Source: Nemesobacter sp965263275 (GTDB lineage Bacteria; Desulfobacterota_D; UBA1144; Nemesobacterales; Nemesobacteraceae). From it: 64,000 bases of DNA. Under the pieces are notes generated by a model, which had not been told where the DNA came from, did not search any database, and was given only the letters and a program-made list of their open reading frames with translations. Of this stretch, positions 28,479 through 37,997 are shown piece by piece. The position numbers were made by a program, and so were the translations under genes. Position 1 is the first letter of the stretch. Each line of letters opens with the position of its first letter. The stretch lies in NCBI GenBank assembly GCA_965263275.1, contig OZ253668.1, positions 248,001-312,000 on the forward strand. The letters are read 5' to 3'.

Positions 28479-30965
28479 TTGAGCGAATCTCAAGAATCCG
28501 AAACAATGGGTGAGTTGCAGCAGGATAACGGCTCCGGCGATGATTACACCGCCGAGCAGATAAAGGTTCTTCCGGGTCTTGAAGCCGTAAGAAAACGCCC
28601 GGATATGTACATAGGGGATACCAATTCCCGGGGATTTCACCATCTTGTTTTCGAAGTTCTCGATAACAGCGTGGACGAATCCCTGGCGGGCTTCTGCAAC
28701 AATATTTCCGTTACCGTACACGTGGATGACAGCATTACGGTTGAAGACGACGGAAGGGGAATTCCGGTCGACATCCACGAAGAGACGGGAAAACCCGCCG
28801 TTGAAGTCGTAATGACCATGCTTCATGCGGGGGGAAAATTCGACAGCAAGGTCTACAGGGTTTCAGGAGGACTCCACGGCGTAGGCGTCACCGTGGTAAA
28901 CGCGCTTGCCGAGAACCTCTCAATAGAAATCAAGAGGGAAGGGGAGGTCTGGTATCAGGAATATGAAAAGGGAGAGGCAGTAAAAGACATTAAGAACACC
29001 GGGAAAACGAAAAAAAGCGGGACCAAAATCCATTTCAAGCCCGATTCCGGGATATTCGAAGTTGACGAGTTCAATTACGACATACTTGCCCACAGGATAA
29101 GGGAGCTTGCCTTTCTCAACAAAGGCCTTCGGATTACCCTTAACGACGAGAGGACGGAGAGGTCCCAGGAGTTTTTCTACGAAGGAGGAATCATTGCTTT
29201 CGTTGAGGAGCTTAACAAGAACAGAAAAGCGCTTCACCCCGAGGTGATCTATATGGCGGGAGAAAGGGACTCAACCGCGGTTGAGGTCGCTTTGCAGTAT
29301 AACGACACCTACAGGGAAACCATATTCTGCTACGCGAACAACATAAACAACATAGAGGGCGGAACCCATCTATCGGGCTTCCGTACTTCTCTTACGAGAA
29401 CCATAAACAAGTACGCCGAGGAGAAGAATCTTCTTAAAAACCTGAAGATGGCCCTCAGCGGGGAAGACGTGAGAGAGGGCTTAGTGGCGGTTGTTAGCGT
29501 AAAGCTCCAGGATCCGAAGTTTGAAGGGCAGACCAAAACTAAGCTCGGAAACACTTCCATAAGGGGCATCGTCGAATCTTTGCTAAACGAGAAGCTTCGG
29601 GTGTTCTTTGAAGAAAACCCGCCTGTGGCTAGACGCATCGTGGAGAAAACGATAGAAGCCGCGAGGGCGAGAAACGCCGCGAGAAAAGCAAAGGAGCTTA
29701 CCAGAAGAAAAAGCGCTCTTGAGTCCGGAACGCTTCCCGGGAAACTGGCCGACTGCCAGGAACGCGATCCCGAGAAAAGTGAGCTCTACATAGTTGAGGG
29801 AGAATCGGCGGGAGGATCCGCAAAACAGGCAAGAGACAGGCACAACCAGGCCATTTTGCCCCTTAAGGGAAAAATCCTGAACGTTGAGAAGGCGAGGTTT
29901 GACAAGATCCTCGGCAACGAGGAGATCCGCGCCACTATCACCGTTCTGGGTACCGGAATAGGGGAAGGCGAGGGCGAGTTCGATATATCGAAGATACGCT
30001 ACCACAAGGTAATACTCATGACCGACGCGGATGTTGACGGATCCCATATAAGAACCCTTCTTCTAACGCTGTTTTTCCGTCATTTCAGTGACGTAATAGA
30101 AAGGGGGTATCTGTACATTGCTCAGCCTCCTCTTTATCTCGTGAGAAAGGGAAGAAAGGAGACCTACCTCAAGGACGACCATGAATACGAGGAGTTTCTC
30201 GTAAAGCTAGGAGTCGAAGATCTTGAAATCGCTTCCGGGGGTACAAACGGCTACGTAAAACAGATCAGGGGAACCAAGCTTTTCGATCTTGTGCAGAAAG
30301 CCATCAGGTACGGAAAACTTCTTGACCGTATGAGCAGGTGGGGACGCAACAAGGGGATAGTTGACGGTTTCGCCAAAAGAACCGATTTCGGTAAAACAGA
30401 CCTCAAGCTTGGCAATGAAACCTCTTTAGATACTCATCTTATCGGAATAAGGGAATGGCTCGGGGAGAATCATCCCGACATAGTTGATCTTGACTGGAAG
30501 CTTGGGGAGGACACAGAACATAATTCAAACACCATTGAATATGATTTCAGGGAAAACGGAAGGGTAAGCTCCTCCTTTATTGATTTTAATTTTCTCGCTT
30601 CTCCTGATTTCAGAGAACTCAGGAAACTTGCGGAATCGCTTAGACCGCTTTGGGATTCTACCTACCATATAGTTGATAATGGCGAAGAAAAAGAGATCGG
30701 AAGCCTTGAAAAATTCGTTGAATCCATTTTGGAGAGAGGGAAAAAAGGTCAGTTCATACAGAGGTATAAAGGTCTCGGAGAGATGAATCCCGAGCAACTG
30801 TGGTCAACGACCATGAACCCTGAGAACAGGATATTGAAGCAGGTTCAAGTTGAAGACGTAGTTGAAGCTAATGCAATATTCTCAAAGCTCATGGGTGATG
30901 AGGTTGAACCCAGAAAAGAGTTTATTGAATTAAATGCTCTCAGGGTAAGCAATCTGGATGTCTGA
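28479..30965 (+). CDS. gyrB: DNA gyrase subunit B
   Basis: ATPase and TOPRIM subunit of gyrase, which supercoils DNA with GyrA. At 828 residues it is slightly longer than E. coli GyrB and, like it, has a long insert (about 560-735) between TOPRIM and the C-terminal domain. Visible: GHKL ATP motifs (DNSVDESLAG near 66-75, DDGRGIP near 91-97, GLHGVGVTVVNAL near 131-143), TOPRIM EGESAGGSAKQARD near 440 and DADVDGSHIRTL near 514, and the QLWSTTMNPENR tail near 770. The start is TTG at 28479, with GGGAGG eight bases upstream. gyrA is not adjacent. Confidence 0.96.
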   Translation: MSESQESETMGELQQDNGSGDDYTAEQIKVLPGLEAVRKRPDMYIGDTNSRGFHHLVFEVLDNSVDESLAGFCNNISVTVHVDDSITVEDDGRGIPVDIHEETGKPAVEVVMTMLHAGGKFDSKVYRVSGGLHGVGVTVVNALAENLSIEIKREGEVWYQEYEKGEAVKDIKNTGKTKKSGTKIHFKPDSGIFEVDEFNYDILAHRIRELAFLNKGLRITLNDERTERSQEFFYEGGIIAFVEELNKNRKALHPEVIYMAGERDSTAVEVALQYNDTYRETIFCYANNINNIEGGTHLSGFRTSLTRTINKYAEEKNLLKNLKMALSGEDVREGLVAVVSVKLQDPKFEGQTKTKLGNTSIRGIVESLLNEKLRVFFEENPPVARRIVEKTIEAARARNAARKAKELTRRKSALESGTLPGKLADCQERDPEKSELYIVEGESAGGSAKQARDRHNQAILPLKGKILNVEKARFDKILGNEEIRATITVLGTGIGEGEGEFDISKIRYHKVILMTDADVDGSHIRTLLLTLFFRHFSDVIERGYLYIAQPPLYLVRKGRKETYLKDDHEYEEFLVKLGVEDLEIASGGTNGYVKQIRGTKLFDLVQKAIRYGKLLDRMSRWGRNKGIVDGFAKRTDFGKTDLKLGNETSLDTHLIGIREWLGENHPDIVDLDWKLGEDTEHNSNTIEYDFRENGRVSSSFIDFNFLASPDFRELRKLAESLRPLWDSTYHIVDNGEEKEIGSLEKFVESILERGKKGQFIQRYKGLGEMNPEQLWSTTMNPENRILKQVQVEDVVEANAIFSKLMGDEVEPRKEFIELNALRVSNLDV

Positions 30966-31024
30966 TAACTCGAGCCCCATTATTTAGTGTGATAGCTTTA
31001 TAAAATTCCCCAAGAAGTAAAAAC

Positions 31025-31957
31025 TCACCCCATAGCCTTGAACTCTTTATACCGCATTGCTAAGCGGTCTTTGTCAGGATAATGCTCCTCTAGCTTTGGA
31101 AGCCTGAGCTTGTTGCCGTCAAGCCTCTTGAGCGCTTGAAGTGTTGGACCGTCATTCTGATCAAGCAGGCGTTTTGAGACGTGAAGACCGTAGTCAGGGT
31201 CGATGCCTATAAGATGGCTGTCAAACGCTGCGTGATGGATCTTGGAGAGCAGTAGGCCATTTGAGATTGTTGGCTGGCCAAGTTCCGGGTTCGCATCGGG
31301 GATTATGTGGGCAGCGTCAAGCAGGCGTCTTTCGGGAATCCCGGACAAGGCGCAGCGCCCTTTATAGGCAATGAGAATCGATTCGCGGAACCGTCCTTGG
31401 TGAACCCGCTGCTTTACCATGTGAAGGGCGTAACGCCTGTCCTCTGGAGTTTCGGGAGGAACCATTTCCTTCCGGTCTGATCTGCCGAAAAGTATTTTGG
31501 CTCTCAGGGAGATTCCATCCCAATCCCCGATAAAAACGGGCATTATTGCCTGATACTGACCAGGAGCAATTCCAAGAAAGTAGATTACGGGAGTTCTGTT
31601 TTCATACGCCTCACGAAGCCGTTTATTATCTGCGGCGTCAGGATTAGTACCCATAAATGCGTAGTCTATTGATTCGAGGTTCTCAAAAATCTTTCTGTGA
31701 ATGTCTATCTGGTCTTCGTACCGGACTCTAGCGCTGGTTTTCGGAAAGACGGTTCGGATTGATAGAAGGAATTCCATTTCCTTCGGTCTGAATATGCCGC
31801 GCTGCGGGTTCACAAGCGGTATGCGCTTACCTTCAAAGGAGAAACCTTTCCTAATTTCTCCTGCGGGTATATGAGTGTAGACCGCACTCAGTTTTTTGAC
31901 CCGTTCAAATGCCGCCATGCGCATGGGGCTGTCAGGGTCGAAGTGTGAATCCCTCAT
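31025..31957 (-). CDS. HNH endonuclease family protein, stand-alone
   Basis: A 310-residue protein with an HNH nuclease module at about 200-255. Its likely catalytic residues are His217 in DAAHIIPD, Asn233 in ISNGLLLSK and His241/His242 in KIHHAAFD. This is the HNH_2-type pattern (CALSG-x-DAAHIIP) found in predicted restriction endonucleases. The N-terminal 150 residues contain GIFRPKEM and VIYFLGIAPGQYQAI, resembling the conserved front domain often fused to this HNH and thought to sense DNA. No methyltransferase or phage gene is adjacent. It could be a type IV-like restriction enzyme; this is inference. Start ATG at 31957, 15 bases after nuoH ends on the same strand. Confidence 0.82.
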   Translation of the reverse strand: MRDSHFDPDSPMRMAAFERVKKLSAVYTHIPAGEIRKGFSFEGKRIPLVNPQRGIFRPKEMEFLLSIRTVFPKTSARVRYEDQIDIHRKIFENLESIDYAFMGTNPDAADNKRLREAYENRTPVIYFLGIAPGQYQAIMPVFIGDWDGISLRAKILFGRSDRKEMVPPETPEDRRYALHMVKQRVHQGRFRESILIAYKGRCALSGIPERRLLDAAHIIPDANPELGQPTISNGLLLSKIHHAAFDSHLIGIDPDYGLHVSKRLLDQNDGPTLQALKRLDGNKLRLPKLEEHYPDKDRLAMRYKEFKAMG

Positions 31958-31972
31958 AAACGCAATTATATA

Positions 31973-33022
31973 CTAAAGGATTCCGAGAACTATAAGAAAA
32001 CTTATGATAAGAAGGTTCGCTACTGCTAGGGGAAAGAGTTTCTTCCAGCCAAGGCCCATGACCTGATCATATCTGAACCTTGGCAAAGTCCATCTTACCC
32101 AGATGAACAAAAAGAGTAAGAAAAGGACTTTGCCGATAAACACAGTCGGCGGCAGATACCAATGCGTGTTGATATCAATGCCAAACCACCCACCGAACGG
32201 TAAGGGATACCAACCACCCAAAAACAAACAAGTTATCATGCACGAGGCAACTATCATATGAGTGTATTCAGCCATGAAGAACATTGCAAATTTCATGCTG
32301 CTGTATTCGGTGTGATAGCCGGCGACTATCTCGGGTTCGGCTTCCGGCATATCGAAAGGAAGCCGCTTGGTCTCGGCAAACGCAGAAACGACGAAAACCA
32401 CAAAACCTATAAATGAAGGAATCATAAACCACATCTTTTCCTGCGCTTCGATTATGTCCCCGAGACGAAGCGAACCCGTTATGGCTATTACCCCCAGTAT
32501 GGACAGGCCAAGTGGGAGTTCGTAGCTTATCATCTGCGCCGCCGCCCGAAGACCTCCTAGAAGGGAGTATTTGCTGTTAGAACCCCACCCGCCAAGTACC
32601 ACTCCGTATACGCTGAGCGAACTTATCCCCAACACGTATAAAAGGCCGATGTTTAAGTCAGCTATCTGGAACCTTACGAATACCGGATCCTGGAGAAATC
32701 CGAACAGGTCGGTGTGAAAACCCGTTCCTATGGGAATTACCGCGAGGGCGGCAAGGGCCGTAACAAGCGCAAACGCCGGGGCCATGATATACATGGTCTT
32801 GTTCGCATTCTTCGGAATTATGTCTTCTTTGAAAATGAATTTGATGCCGTCGGCAAGTGGCTGGAGAAGTCCCAAGGGTCCGACTCTGTTCGGTCCGTAA
32901 CGATCCTGTATGAAGGCGCTTAGCCTTCTTTCCGCGTAGGTAAGATAAGCGACCGCGGTCAGAACGACGAAAAAAACAAATGCTATCTTTACAACTGCTA
33001 TTGTTATCAGAAGCGGCGTCAT
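31973..33022 (-). CDS. nuoH: NADH-quinone oxidoreductase subunit H
   Basis: Membrane subunit of respiratory complex I that borders the quinone cavity. The 349-residue protein has about eight to nine helices and the conserved loops: YAERRLSAFIQDRYGPNRVGP near 27-47, the cytoplasmic ETKRLPFDMPEAEPEIVAGYHTEYSS loop (about 217-242), and GLGWKKLFPL near 325. Start ATG at 33022 overlaps the nuoG stop by four bases, so nuoG and nuoH are cotranscribed and translationally coupled. Only these two subunits occur here; the other nuo genes must be elsewhere. Confidence 0.96.
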   Translation of the reverse strand: MTPLLITIAVVKIAFVFFVVLTAVAYLTYAERRLSAFIQDRYGPNRVGPLGLLQPLADGIKFIFKEDIIPKNANKTMYIMAPAFALVTALAALAVIPIGTGFHTDLFGFLQDPVFVRFQIADLNIGLLYVLGISSLSVYGVVLGGWGSNSKYSLLGGLRAAAQMISYELPLGLSILGVIAITGSLRLGDIIEAQEKMWFMIPSFIGFVVFVVSAFAETKRLPFDMPEAEPEIVAGYHTEYSSMKFAMFFMAEYTHMIVASCMITCLFLGGWYPLPFGGWFGIDINTHWYLPPTVFIGKVLFLLFLFIWVRWTLPRFRYDQVMGLGWKKLFPLAVANLLIISFLIVLGIL

Positions 33023-34626
33023 TTACCCGTGCCGTGTTCCAGAACTTTTCCGACGGCACCTATTCTGTCGTAGCTCATTCCCACGTACCCTGGAATCTTG
33101 AGGCTTATGTCATCCATCACGTCCGCCACGGAGTTGTAGCTAAACAGAGGTTTGTCGAGTTTTTCCCCGATCATGCAGAGTATTTCCCATCCGGGCTTTG
33201 CCCTTCCGGGAGGAGAAATGGCTTTTCTTATTTTCTGAACCCGCCCGGAATCGTTTGTGAAAGTTCCGTCTTTTTCATAAGGGCTCGCCGCTGGAAGTAT
33301 TATGTGAGCATACCTCGCGGTTTCGCTGAGTTTGTAGTCGATAACTGCGAGAAAGCCGATTTTCTCAAGCGCTTGGGAAAGCGCGTACTTCTCGTGGTCC
33401 GAAACCAGATCAAACAGATCTTGTCCTACGACGACCAGAGTATCAATCCTGCCGGCAAGCAGCGAGTCGATCGTCGTTTTCACATCCTCTCCGTTTGCCT
33501 GTATCATGAAATTCCTCGCTCCCGCGCTGTTGGGATACGGATCGTTGCTTACGAGGTCGAATTTTTTCTCTATTTCCTCGTTTCCCGCGGCGCAGATTGC
33601 CGGGAAGTCTCCAAGGAGGGATGAAATCTTCACCGCAAGGAACATCTCCTCGTTTGTAAGCGTCGGTGACCCCACAATTGCGCAGGAACCCGTACCGCCC
33701 GACATTATTGCGGAGAGCCTGGCGCAAAGACTGTTAACCGCATCTTCCCAGGATGTTATCTCGTAGTCTTTATCATTTTTCATTATGGGGTCCTTAAGCC
33801 TGGTCGACTCCTGGACCTCCTTGTAATCGAATCTTCCCCTGTCGCATATCCAGTGTCTGTTCACTTCCTGGTTTATTCTCGGACGGATTCGGGAGACCTT
33901 TCCCTGCCTCGGGTCAACGCCCACTGTAATGTTGCACCCGGTGCTGCAGAGCGAACACACGGAGTCTGTGAACTCCATGTACCAGACCCTCTCTTCGTGA
34001 AGCGTGTCTTTGGAGAGCAGGGCTCCGACCGGGCATATGTCAATCACGTTTCCCGCAAGTTCGTTATCAAGCTTTTTCCCGGGGAAAACGGAGATTTTCT
34101 TGCGAAAACCCCTTCCCGTGGTTCCCAGCTCATGGGTCTTCGTTACTTCGTCCGTAAAACGCACGCATCGCGTGCACATGATGCATCTGTTGGCATCGTA
34201 CATTATGCGGTCGCTGAGGTAGGTTTTCTGCCTTACCTTTTTGTTCTCGGGACCGCCGACCCTGCTGTAGCCGGGACCGTGACCGAAAGCAACCATCTGG
34301 AGAGGGCATTCTCCACCCTTGTCGCATATGGGACAGTCAAGCGGATGGTTTATGAGGGTGAATTCAACGGCCGCCTTTCTGGCTTCAAGAGCTTTTTCGG
34401 TGTTCGTTTTAACAACGAGACCGTCCCTTACGGTTGTGTTGCAGGCGGGGAGCACCTTGGGAACGCCTTCCACTTCCACAAGGCATTGTCTGCACTGGGC
34501 GACTACGCTTAGCGAAGGGTGATAGCAGAAATGGGGAATCTCTATCCCGGCCACCGCCGCTGCCTGAATGACGTTCAGTCCATCGTCCACATCAAGTTCA
34601 ATTCCGTTGATGGTTATCTTCGGCAT
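33019..34626 (-). CDS. nuoG: NADH-quinone oxidoreductase subunit G (short form)
   Basis: Peripheral-arm subunit of complex I carrying several iron-sulfur clusters. The N-terminal 2Fe-2S domain shows CYHPSLSVVAQCRQC, followed by CNTT. The His/Cys 4Fe-4S site is HPLDCPICDKGGECPLQ, and the CIMCTRC...CPVGAL sites follow. The N7 motif CSLCSTGC near 229-236 marks the start of the molybdopterin-like domain, which is degenerate here: at 535 residues the protein is far shorter than long NuoG (about 900). Start ATG at 34626, about 300 bases after the divergently transcribed FAD monooxygenase. It likely feeds electrons to nuoH-coded membrane modules. Confidence 0.95.
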   Translation of the reverse strand: MPKITINGIELDVDDGLNVIQAAAVAGIEIPHFCYHPSLSVVAQCRQCLVEVEGVPKVLPACNTTVRDGLVVKTNTEKALEARKAAVEFTLINHPLDCPICDKGGECPLQMVAFGHGPGYSRVGGPENKKVRQKTYLSDRIMYDANRCIMCTRCVRFTDEVTKTHELGTTGRGFRKKISVFPGKKLDNELAGNVIDICPVGALLSKDTLHEERVWYMEFTDSVCSLCSTGCNITVGVDPRQGKVSRIRPRINQEVNRHWICDRGRFDYKEVQESTRLKDPIMKNDKDYEITSWEDAVNSLCARLSAIMSGGTGSCAIVGSPTLTNEEMFLAVKISSLLGDFPAICAAGNEEIEKKFDLVSNDPYPNSAGARNFMIQANGEDVKTTIDSLLAGRIDTLVVVGQDLFDLVSDHEKYALSQALEKIGFLAVIDYKLSETARYAHIILPAASPYEKDGTFTNDSGRVQKIRKAISPPGRAKPGWEILCMIGEKLDKPLFSYNSVADVMDDISLKIPGYVGMSYDRIGAVGKVLEHGTGK

Positions 34627-34925
34627 AGAGAGGGCTCAAGGGAAAAACGATTAGCGTAAATACTATCAGAGAAAGTGCTTTTGACAAGTCAGGCGTTTGA
34701 GCATTTTTCTTTTCTTTTCCGGTAATTCTGTTGATACTTTTATGCGTATTGATTTCCATAGGTGAGATTGCTCATGATAGTATGCAGAAAATAATCAAGA
34801 GATAGTGAGAATACTGCATTGGCAGTCTTCAAAATGGTTTCTGTGTCTGAAAGAAGACGAATTAAATCATTAGGTCTTTGAAGAGTTACTGTTTGATGTA
34901 GTCTTTATAATTACTGGAGCAAGGA

Positions 34926-36128
34926 ATGGAGCAGGCTCAAAACTCATATACGAACTCAACCGGCACCATCCGCAACGGTCCCGACATGAAGATTTTAATT
35001 GTTGGCGGAGGTCTTGCGGGACTCACGCTATGCGCGCTTCTTGAGCAGAGAGGTTTTTCCCCAACTCTTGTTGAAAGAGCCTCCAAATTCGGGAATATCG
35101 GTTACGTGGTGATAATATGGCCGTCGGGAAGCGGCATACTTAAGGGGCTTGGCGTTTACGAGCAGCTTGAAGAAGCCGGTCTCATTTTCACTGATTACCA
35201 TATCTGTGACCACAAAGGCAATACCGTAAACAAGTACCGGACTGACCCCGTGACGGAAAAATACGGTCCGGTAATGGGCATATACAGGCCCGATCTGGTA
35301 AGGATACTGAGAGGAAAGATAAGCGAAAACTCAATGAAAATGAACGCCAGCTTCGTTTCCTTAACTGATACTGGCGATGGAGTCACGGTAGATTTCACTG
35401 ACGGAAGCAGCGATACATACGATCTGGTTGTCGGCTGTGACGGCTTACGGTCGCCACTTCGCCAGCAGGTCTTCGGAGATATTCCGCTTCGCTACAGCGG
35501 CATATCCGGATGGGCTTTCTGGTCCGACCCAAAGCTTTGCGACGCTCAGGGAATTACGGAGTATCTGGGAAAGGGGAAATTCGCTAAAATGTGGCCGGCA
35601 CACGGACGTTTGGCTGTTTTTCTAAGCATGAGAACGGAAGCCGGCGTCCGGGATGATGTCGAGAACAGAGTAGAAACTATCCGCCGGCATTTTGCCGGGT
35701 TCGGGGGGCCTGTACCCGAAATAATGCGCAGTCTCGACGGTTATGATCCCAGAACTATTCATTACGGAGAGTACAACGACTTCAACACAAGCAGCTGGTC
35801 ACGCGGAAGAGTAGTGCTTCTCGGAGACTCGGCCCACGCCATAATGCCCATTGCCGGCGCAAGTCTGTCCATGGGCATGGAATCGGCCTCTGTTTTAGCC
35901 GAAGAACTTTGCAGAACTGATTCCAAATTCTATGCTCACGCACTGAGACAGTATGAGTCCAGAAGAAAAGACAGGGTGAGGAGGATTCAGAACCATTCAA
36001 GACTTATCGGAAAATTCATGCTGACAGACAGCGCGCCGCTCTCACTGATGCGTAATTATATTATGAAAGCATCTTCAAACAACTGGATTTTCAAGTACTG
36101 GGACTCCATTCTGAGCGAGACCATATGA
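34926..36128 (+). CDS. FAD-dependent monooxygenase (PHBH fold)
   Basis: A 400-residue class A flavoprotein monooxygenase-like enzyme. The N-terminal dinucleotide motif GGGLAGL begins at about residue 27, with the E-R at the end of the second strand (LVERA). A DG motif (VVGCDGLRS) near 178-186 binds FAD and NADPH, and GDSAHAIMPIAGASLSMGMESA near 302-320 is the GD motif. Substrate unknown; this family hydroxylates aromatics and similar rings. Start ATG at 34926 has GGAGCAAGG just upstream; the ATG at 34986 is an alternative that fits most homologues. A TATAAT lies at 34906-34911. It converges on the decayed luciferase-like pseudogene. Confidence 0.88.
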   Translation: MEQAQNSYTNSTGTIRNGPDMKILIVGGGLAGLTLCALLEQRGFSPTLVERASKFGNIGYVVIIWPSGSGILKGLGVYEQLEEAGLIFTDYHICDHKGNTVNKYRTDPVTEKYGPVMGIYRPDLVRILRGKISENSMKMNASFVSLTDTGDGVTVDFTDGSSDTYDLVVGCDGLRSPLRQQVFGDIPLRYSGISGWAFWSDPKLCDAQGITEYLGKGKFAKMWPAHGRLAVFLSMRTEAGVRDDVENRVETIRRHFAGFGGPVPEIMRSLDGYDPRTIHYGEYNDFNTSSWSRGRVVLLGDSAHAIMPIAGASLSMGMESASVLAEELCRTDSKFYAHALRQYESRRKDRVRRIQNHSRLIGKFMLTDSAPLSLMRNYIMKASSNNWIFKYWDSILSETI

Positions 36129-36177
36129 TTGCTTTTTTCTGACTTCGCCGTTTTTTGTTTCCCTGATTTAATCCCAT

Positions 36178-36465
36178 CTACGGTTCCAGGTCCTTTACGG
36201 CCGGCATTACTTCGGTTGCCAGCAGTTTCATTGAACTATAGAACTGCCTGTTATCTCTGCCCCAGTCCTGATCGTGGAGCAAAAGTGTGCCGAAGCCGCC
36301 TGAGTGCTTGTGAAGGTTCTCGATTCTCTGGATGCAGTAGCCGGGGTCGCCAACGATTCAGTAATTCTCCATCATGTACTCTGGGGTTACGTCTTCATCA
36401 GGGATGGACGGGTCATATTTGAGAAACCTCAGACCGATCGGCATTACGAATAATCCGATTTTCAT
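36178..36465 (-). pseudogene. Internally deleted LLM-class flavin monooxygenase pseudogene
   Basis: Ninety-five codons from an ATG at 36465 to a TAG at 36178 read as the two ends of a luciferase-like monooxygenase joined together. The start MKIGLFVMP is the family N-terminus. It is followed by a conserved C-terminal block (DPSIPDEDVTPEYMMENY, then IVGDPGYCIQRIENL, GGFGTLLLHDQDWG and KLLATEVMPAV). The usual 250 or so central residues are missing, and a TGA at 36358-36360 stands where relatives have Trp. It has no other start signal. I call it a pseudogene with a large internal deletion and a nonsense change. It lies between the FAD monooxygenase and tatA. Confidence 0.8.
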
Positions 36466-36474
36466 TGGGTTTTC

Positions 36475-36684
36475 CTACTCGTTTTTCTCGGGTGTCTCAG
36501 ACTTGTTTACATCGTCGGTATCGTCTTCAAATTCTATGTTCTTTTTGAGATCATCCTTGGCTCTTTGGAGCTCTCTTATCCCCCTGCCAAGGGTCCTTGC
36601 GACTTTGGGCAGTTCCTTGGGCCCTAAGACCACAAGAGCGATGAAAAGTATTATAAGTAATTCAGCTGTGCCAAGCCCGAACAT
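36475..36684 (-). CDS. tatA: Sec-independent (Tat) translocase subunit TatA
   Basis: A 69-residue TatA/TatB-family protein for export of folded proteins. The short N-terminal helix (about 4-22, MFGLGTAELLIILFIALVV), the F-G hinge then LGPKELPKVARTLGRGIRE as an amphipathic helix, and the acidic tail are all as in the family. It is short enough to be TatA rather than TatB. Start ATG at 36684, 38 bases after the MFS gene ends on the same strand; tatC is not adjacent. Confidence 0.93.
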   Translation of the reverse strand: MFGLGTAELLIILFIALVVLGPKELPKVARTLGRGIRELQRAKDDLKKNIEFEDDTDDVNKSETPEKNE

Positions 36685-36722
36685 AGTTTTCCCCGGTGTC
36701 TAATATAACCAAAACCGGCAGA

Positions 36723-37955
36723 TTAAGTACTGGTTTTGCGGTTTTTTCTAACTGGCGCCTTTATAAGGAGCGTTACGAAGGCTGTTACAAAAGAAATCGC
36801 AGCCGCGACTATAAGAGGCTTCTGGTAGCTCTGGGTCATGTCGAAGAGAAATCCAGAAATAAGCGGACCGCTGATCGCCGCCAGGGAGAATCCCGTGCCG
36901 AAAATACCGAAGATGCTTCCAAGCGACTTAAGGCCGTAGAATTTTCCAAGTATCGTCGGGAACATCGGCACCCATCCACTGTAGAAAACGCCGAAGAGAA
37001 AGCCGAACAGGTAAAGCGACCATACGTCCACGACCGAGAGAATCAGGATTATGGAAGTTGCCTGAAAGAAATAGCAGACAAACAGTATGCGCACGTCCTT
37101 CAGGATGTTAGTCATCACTCCCGAGAAGAAAATCCGCCCGAAAATGCTTCCGAGTCCTATGAAGGCGGGCGCCCCGGCCGCGACAAGAGGGGTTATTCCC
37201 GCTTCTATCGAGAAGTTAAAAAGATTTACGATAATAATGAGAAAAGTGTTAAACCCGAGGAAAAAAGCAACGTACATAAGCCAGAAGCTAGAGTCTGAGA
37301 ACGCTTCCTTCGCGCCCCAGTCAGACGCTCCCGTTTCTTTTGCCGCATCCTCCGAAGTCTCTCCGTACGCCCTGAGTCCCATGTCCTCGGGACGGCTTTT
37401 AATGAGAAACGCGGAACACAGTATCGCGGTAAAAAGTACCGAAATGCAAACAAGCGCCTGTTGGTAACCGAATGATTCTATAAGCCACGTGGCAACCGGG
37501 TTTATCACAAGCCCGCTTACAGGAACCCCCGCCGTGGCGATCCCTATGGCAAGCGCTCTTTTCTTAACGAACCACCTGCTGATAATGGTAACTGGCAGTA
37601 TGTAGAGAAACCCATCCCCTATCCCCACCATTACGCTGTAGGTAAGGTAAAGCTCCCAGATGTTGTCGGCAAAAGAAGAGAGAAAAAAGCCAAGCGCCCC
37701 TATCAGCCCTCCGAAAAAGGTGAGATACCTCGCGTCGTGGGTGTCTATCAGTCTTCCCGCGAACACGAACGAAAAAGCCATGCATACGCACCTCAGGGAA
37801 AAAAATGACGATCCGACGGTCTTTGAGAGGTCAAAAGCTTCGTTCAGGTAGGGAAGGAATATCCCGAATGAATAAAGAACCATCCCGTCAAGCGTTATGA
37901 GCAGGTGCCCGGCTATAACTATGACCCATCCGTAAAAGAACTTGTTTTTCAGCAT
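36723..37955 (-). CDS. MFS transporter, OFA/monocarboxylate-like
   Basis: A 410-residue permease with twelve predicted helices. The N-terminus (FFYGWVIVIAG) and the loop after helix 2 (GRLIDTHDAR) resemble the oxalate/formate antiporter and monocarboxylate-transporter branch of the major facilitator superfamily. The GKFYGLKSLGSIFGIFGTGF stretch at about 337-356 is typical of the C-terminal half. Transport substrate unknown; a small organic acid is likely. Start ATG at 37955. It lies between hisS and tatA on the minus strand, 42 bases after hisS. Confidence 0.86.
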   Translation of the reverse strand: MLKNKFFYGWVIVIAGHLLITLDGMVLYSFGIFLPYLNEAFDLSKTVGSSFFSLRCVCMAFSFVFAGRLIDTHDARYLTFFGGLIGALGFFLSSFADNIWELYLTYSVMVGIGDGFLYILPVTIISRWFVKKRALAIGIATAGVPVSGLVINPVATWLIESFGYQQALVCISVLFTAILCSAFLIKSRPEDMGLRAYGETSEDAAKETGASDWGAKEAFSDSSFWLMYVAFFLGFNTFLIIIVNLFNFSIEAGITPLVAAGAPAFIGLGSIFGRIFFSGVMTNILKDVRILFVCYFFQATSIILILSVVDVWSLYLFGFLFGVFYSGWVPMFPTILGKFYGLKSLGSIFGIFGTGFSLAAISGPLISGFLFDMTQSYQKPLIVAAAISFVTAFVTLLIKAPVRKNRKTST

Positions 37956-37997
37956 AGGTTTTTCAGGTGGAAACGGGACTTCGCTGCAGAGGGCGAA

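Noticed and set aside
36358..36360. The in-frame TGA in the luciferase-like remnant as selenocysteine
   Set aside because: The gene lacks most of its domain, relatives have Trp there, and no downstream SECIS-like hairpin is evident; a nonsense change fits better.
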